Assembly: GCA_937888725.1 (NCBI GenBank)
Contig: CALARE010000077.1
Coordinates: forward strand, 1-37,131
DNA length: 37,131 nucleotides
Direction: 5' to 3'
Origin: an uncultured Alphaproteobacteria bacterium
GTDB taxonomy: Bacteria > Pseudomonadota > Alphaproteobacteria > CAAHEQ01 > UBA3637
Positions 34,801-37,131 of the stretch are shown piece by piece (the first letter of the stretch is position 1; each line of letters opens with the position of its first letter). Made by a program: the position numbers and the translations under genes. The notes beneath the pieces are model-generated. The model saw only the letters and a program-made list of their open reading frames with translations, ran no database searches and was not told the origin of the DNA.

Positions 34801-36729
34801 ATGGCAAATGCGTTAGATGTGATTCAGGTAAAATATGGTCAAAAAACGGGTGAAGTAAAAACGACAAGTTACTTAGCGTTTTTGAATGAAGATGAATCAT
34901 ATTTATCTGAAAAAGAAAAAGCATTGCAAGAGGTGATGAAAAGACTTTATCATTTGAATGAGAGCATTCCCCCTTTGTTTAACGCATTCCCTAATTGGCG
35001 AAAAGATAAACCATTGACGATTGATACAACAAAAAGGCCGTCTTTGAAAGAGTGTAGTGCCTCTTTTTTAAAAACCGATAATGCTATTCGGCTTAATGAG
35101 GATGCCTTTGATAAGAAGTTATTTGTGTTTTTAGCACATGAGATAAAGCATGCAGAAGATTGTACAAAAGAGTGGTATGATTTAGATAATGAATACCGTC
35201 TAAATGAAGGGTTGGCTTATCATCAAGTTAGCATTCTTTTAGAATCAAGAGCTAAAGCTTGTGAGTTAGTAGTCGTCATGCTTGATTGCTTAAATAAAAA
35301 GAAAAGTACTGAAGAATTTTTATCCATACTTAACGGGCAGGATGTTATTTGTTTTATTCATGGGATTGTGCCAGAGATTAAAAAACGTTATGAAAAAGCA
35401 TTTACATCTGCTAAGCCGTTAGATACGCAAGAGATGCAACAACTTGCAACGCTTGCCATTGTGCCTGCTTTTGTAGGGTCGAGACTTTATAAAGAGGGAT
35501 ATTTTCTTGGATATAATAAGTGTTGTGAAATTAGATCTGATGATAAGGGATTGCAACAATTGCCAATTTATTGGGGGATTATGCCACAATATCAGGAGTC
35601 CCTTTTGACTGTTTTAAGGTCCTCTTTTCAAAACGGGGAGCCAAAGGGGATGATTCCTATGGCGGTTTTGAAAAAATTAAATGTCGCATTAGACCTTTCA
35701 GCGTTTTTCTATGAAGCACTTGAAAATGGGTTGTTTGACGATGCTAAAACTTTGATTCAAGCTGGGGTAGATGTTAATTTGATAGATGATCAGGGTTGGA
35801 CAGCATTACATACTGCCGCATATTATGCTATACCAAAAGCTACTGAGTTCCTACTTCAAGCTGGTGCTGCCAAAAATATAAAAAACAAATATGGTAATAC
35901 GCCAATGCATTTTGCTGCTAAATATGGTAATGTAGATGTTGTTCAATTGTTGCTCAAAGCTGGGGTTGATTTGTCAGCAAAAAATGAAATGGGTGAAACG
36001 CCTTTAGATGGGGCTTATAAAAGATTGATTAATAATCAAAAAGAGGAAGACCCCTCTAAAAAATTAAAAGATGAAGAAAGACAAGATTTATTATTTACAA
36101 TCACTTGTTTGGAAAAGAAAAAAGCACCCCATGGGCGTTATTTGAAGGCTCTAGCTGATGAAATTAGGAAACAAAATAAAAAGCAGTTGAAAGAAAAGGA
36201 TGCTTTGTATACCAAACAGATGCATACACGTTCGTTAGTGGTGTGTGGTATCATGAGTGTTGCTTCTTTTATTTTAGGGGCTACTATGAATATTTTAGGG
36301 GCTGTTAAAGAGGTAAAGGAGGGGGCTAGCTTTGTTTCAAGAGGTGTTCATAGGGTGATTTGGGGTGAGCAATCTGTTGGGGCAGAACAAAAGGCTATAC
36401 CTGAAATCTCGTTGGTGGATGCGACCTTGTTGATGCTAAAAGATAAGAATTTAGATGCAAAAAAGAAAAATGTCCTTGTTTTAACAATCCTTTTGTTGAT
36501 TGAAAAGGGGGAAAATCCAACCCTAGAACATTTGCAAGAGGTTTTAAAAGACCCATCTGTTAAAGCCTTGTTTGAACAATATGAATTGGGGAAATCTGTT
36601 ATTACCAAAGTGCTGGGAGTGCGTGTGGATAAACAAGCCAAGTCAAATGTCCCAACGGCAGTTCGCTTGAAAAGACAGGTTGTTCATTCTTTAAAGCACA
36701 ACTGTCAGAGAGTTAAAACTTACTCTTAA
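34801..36729 (+). CDS. HExxH metallopeptidase-like ankyrin protein, 642 aa
   Basis: ATG 34801 follows AAGGAG. Residues about 1-230 form a domain with a zinc-peptidase motif His113-Glu-Ile-Lys-His117 in FLAHEIKHAED. About 30 residues on lies Glu148 in LLESRAKACE, which resembles the ExxAxA third-ligand helix of gluzincin-type families such as the DUF6782 putative metallopeptidases. Residues about 300-405 carry three to four ankyrin units (TALHTAAYYAIPKATEFLL, TPMHFAAKYGNVDVVQLLL, ETPLDGAYKRL). A charged coiled coil precedes a hydrophobic segment (about 478-500, SLVVCGIMSVASFILGATMN) that could insert into a membrane. The C-terminus is basic. There is no N-terminal signal peptide. The design, enzyme plus ankyrin plus late hydrophobic segment, is that of a host-targeted effector, but catalytic activity and secretion are inference. 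Confidence 0.8.
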   Translation: MANALDVIQVKYGQKTGEVKTTSYLAFLNEDESYLSEKEKALQEVMKRLYHLNESIPPLFNAFPNWRKDKPLTIDTTKRPSLKECSASFLKTDNAIRLNEDAFDKKLFVFLAHEIKHAEDCTKEWYDLDNEYRLNEGLAYHQVSILLESRAKACELVVVMLDCLNKKKSTEEFLSILNGQDVICFIHGIVPEIKKRYEKAFTSAKPLDTQEMQQLATLAIVPAFVGSRLYKEGYFLGYNKCCEIRSDDKGLQQLPIYWGIMPQYQESLLTVLRSSFQNGEPKGMIPMAVLKKLNVALDLSAFFYEALENGLFDDAKTLIQAGVDVNLIDDQGWTALHTAAYYAIPKATEFLLQAGAAKNIKNKYGNTPMHFAAKYGNVDVVQLLLKAGVDLSAKNEMGETPLDGAYKRLINNQKEEDPSKKLKDEERQDLLFTITCLEKKKAPHGRYLKALADEIRKQNKKQLKEKDALYTKQMHTRSLVVCGIMSVASFILGATMNILGAVKEVKEGASFVSRGVHRVIWGEQSVGAEQKAIPEISLVDATLLMLKDKNLDAKKKNVLVLTILLLIEKGENPTLEHLQEVLKDPSVKALFEQYELGKSVITKVLGVRVDKQAKSNVPTAVRLKRQVVHSLKHNCQRVKTYS

Positions 36730-36795
36730 CTTTATAGCATATATCGAGGTTTCTTTTTTGTGATGGCTCTTAATCCGTACGATTGATAACGGTTT

Positions 36796-36821
36796 AATCT
36801 TTTCAAAAGATTGATTTTTTC
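36796..36821 (+). terminator. Weak terminator-like hairpin after the 34801 gene
   Basis: AATCTTTT (36796-36803) and AAAAGATT (36805-36812) are inverted repeats followed by GATTTTTTC. The real loop would be about five bases, leaving six pairs. Confidence 0.35.
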
Positions 36822-36877
36822 AAGCATCCTATTTATTAATGAAGAAGAAATTCTAAATAAACACACTTTTTAATAAC

Positions 36878-36910
36878 AAAAAAGCCCCCAGAAATCTGAG
36901 AGCTTTTTTT
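36878..36910 (+). terminator. Intrinsic terminator downstream of the 34801 gene
   Basis: AAAAAAGC and CAG pair with CTG and GCTTTTTT around a short loop; the T run is 36904-36910. It is the same type of terminator, followed by the same palindromic array, as after the ATPase gene. Confidence 0.65.
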
Positions 36911-37043
36911 GATTATCGCAAAACTAATATAACCTCGATGTCCTCAAAGCCCGTAAGGGCTACTTTTACCTCGTCACCCCTCAAAGCCCGCAAGGGCTAC
37001 TTTAACCTCGCTCTATCCCAAGCCCGCAAGGGCTACTTTTACC
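36902..37043 (+). repeat. REP-like palindromic array 2 (three units)
   Basis: The first 72 bp match 34408-34478 with about five differences. Three hairpin units follow one another: AAAGCCCGTAAGGGCTAC (36945-36962), AAAGCCCGCAAGGGCTAC (36983-37000) and AAGCCCGCAAGGGCTAC (37020-37036). Spacers end TACCTCG or TAACCTCG. From 37044 to the window end I see no gene or other signal. Confidence 0.78.
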
Positions 37044-37131
37044 ATTTCTTCGCCAACGTTAAAAGAGTTAAAACCAAAAAACTACCTCTCAATCTTTTTG
37101 TGGTACTTACAACTTTTGTGTATCGCCTTTA

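Noticed and set aside
1..37131. tRNA, rRNA, insertion sequences, integrase or origin of replication
   Set aside because: I looked for T-loop GTTCRA signatures, transposase or integrase motifs and DnaA-box clusters by eye and found none that I could support.

Overview
The window looks like part of an AT-rich alphaproteobacterial chromosome from a host-associated lineage. Three things support this. The core order rplY-pth-ychF and the mreBCD-mrdA/rodA cell-shape cluster are typical of Alphaproteobacteria. The accessory regions hold seven ankyrin-repeat genes. There are three tandem VirB6-like genes, a pattern best known from Rickettsiales-type T4SS clusters. The presence of bacteriohemerythrin and the complete elongasome set fit a rod-shaped host-associated or gut organism at least as well as a strict intracellular one. 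I cannot place it at genus level. The standard genetic code is used.

Layout. (1) 1-7300 is accessory. It has a secreted 24-repeat MORN/YwqK-like protein (minus strand), a two-gene module of very small proteins, three ankyrin genes, a decayed MORN fragment, a DUF6362-like HTH protein and an unrecognised 254-aa protein. A 55-bp exact direct repeat brackets the MORN gene. (2) 7400-10273 has two unrecognised genes, each with a near-consensus promoter, ended by a strong intrinsic terminator. (3) 10274-10700 is an odd G/T-rich, C-poor non-coding block made of internal repeats. (4) 10800-16152 is an operon of three VirB6/TrbL-like membrane proteins that share a Cys-Trp-x-Cys motif. (5) 16237-23758 is the elongasome cluster rodA, a TPR-methyltransferase, mreB, mreC, mreD and mrdA. 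(6) 23897-27550 has three more ankyrin genes, two of them on the minus strand. (7) 27590-32541 is core: bL25 with a possible attenuator leader, pth, a small membrane protein, ychF, bacteriohemerythrin, qmcA and nfeD. (8) 32542-37131 is accessory again. It has a structured intergenic element, 33-bp tandem repeats, an AAA/DUF4143 ATPase, REP-like palindromic arrays, a candidate structured RNA with its own terminator, and an ankyrin protein with an N-terminal HExxH metallopeptidase-like domain.

How it fits together. Ankyrin and MORN proteins are common secreted or effector-type proteins in such bacteria, and the VirB6-like operon would be part of the inner-membrane channel of a type IV secretion system. 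No VirB4, VirD4 or other T4SS component lies in the window, so a functional link is inference. Most accessory genes are single transcription units with near-consensus promoters spaced 17 bp. The core genes form tight operons.

The points I consider most worth a second look are the metallopeptidase-ankyrin fusion, the candidate structured RNA at about 34546-34700, the CWxC VirB6 trio (one with a lipobox, one with two extra CxxC pairs), the repeat-flanked ATPase, the G-rich block, and the 55-bp direct repeat, which may instead be an assembly signature.
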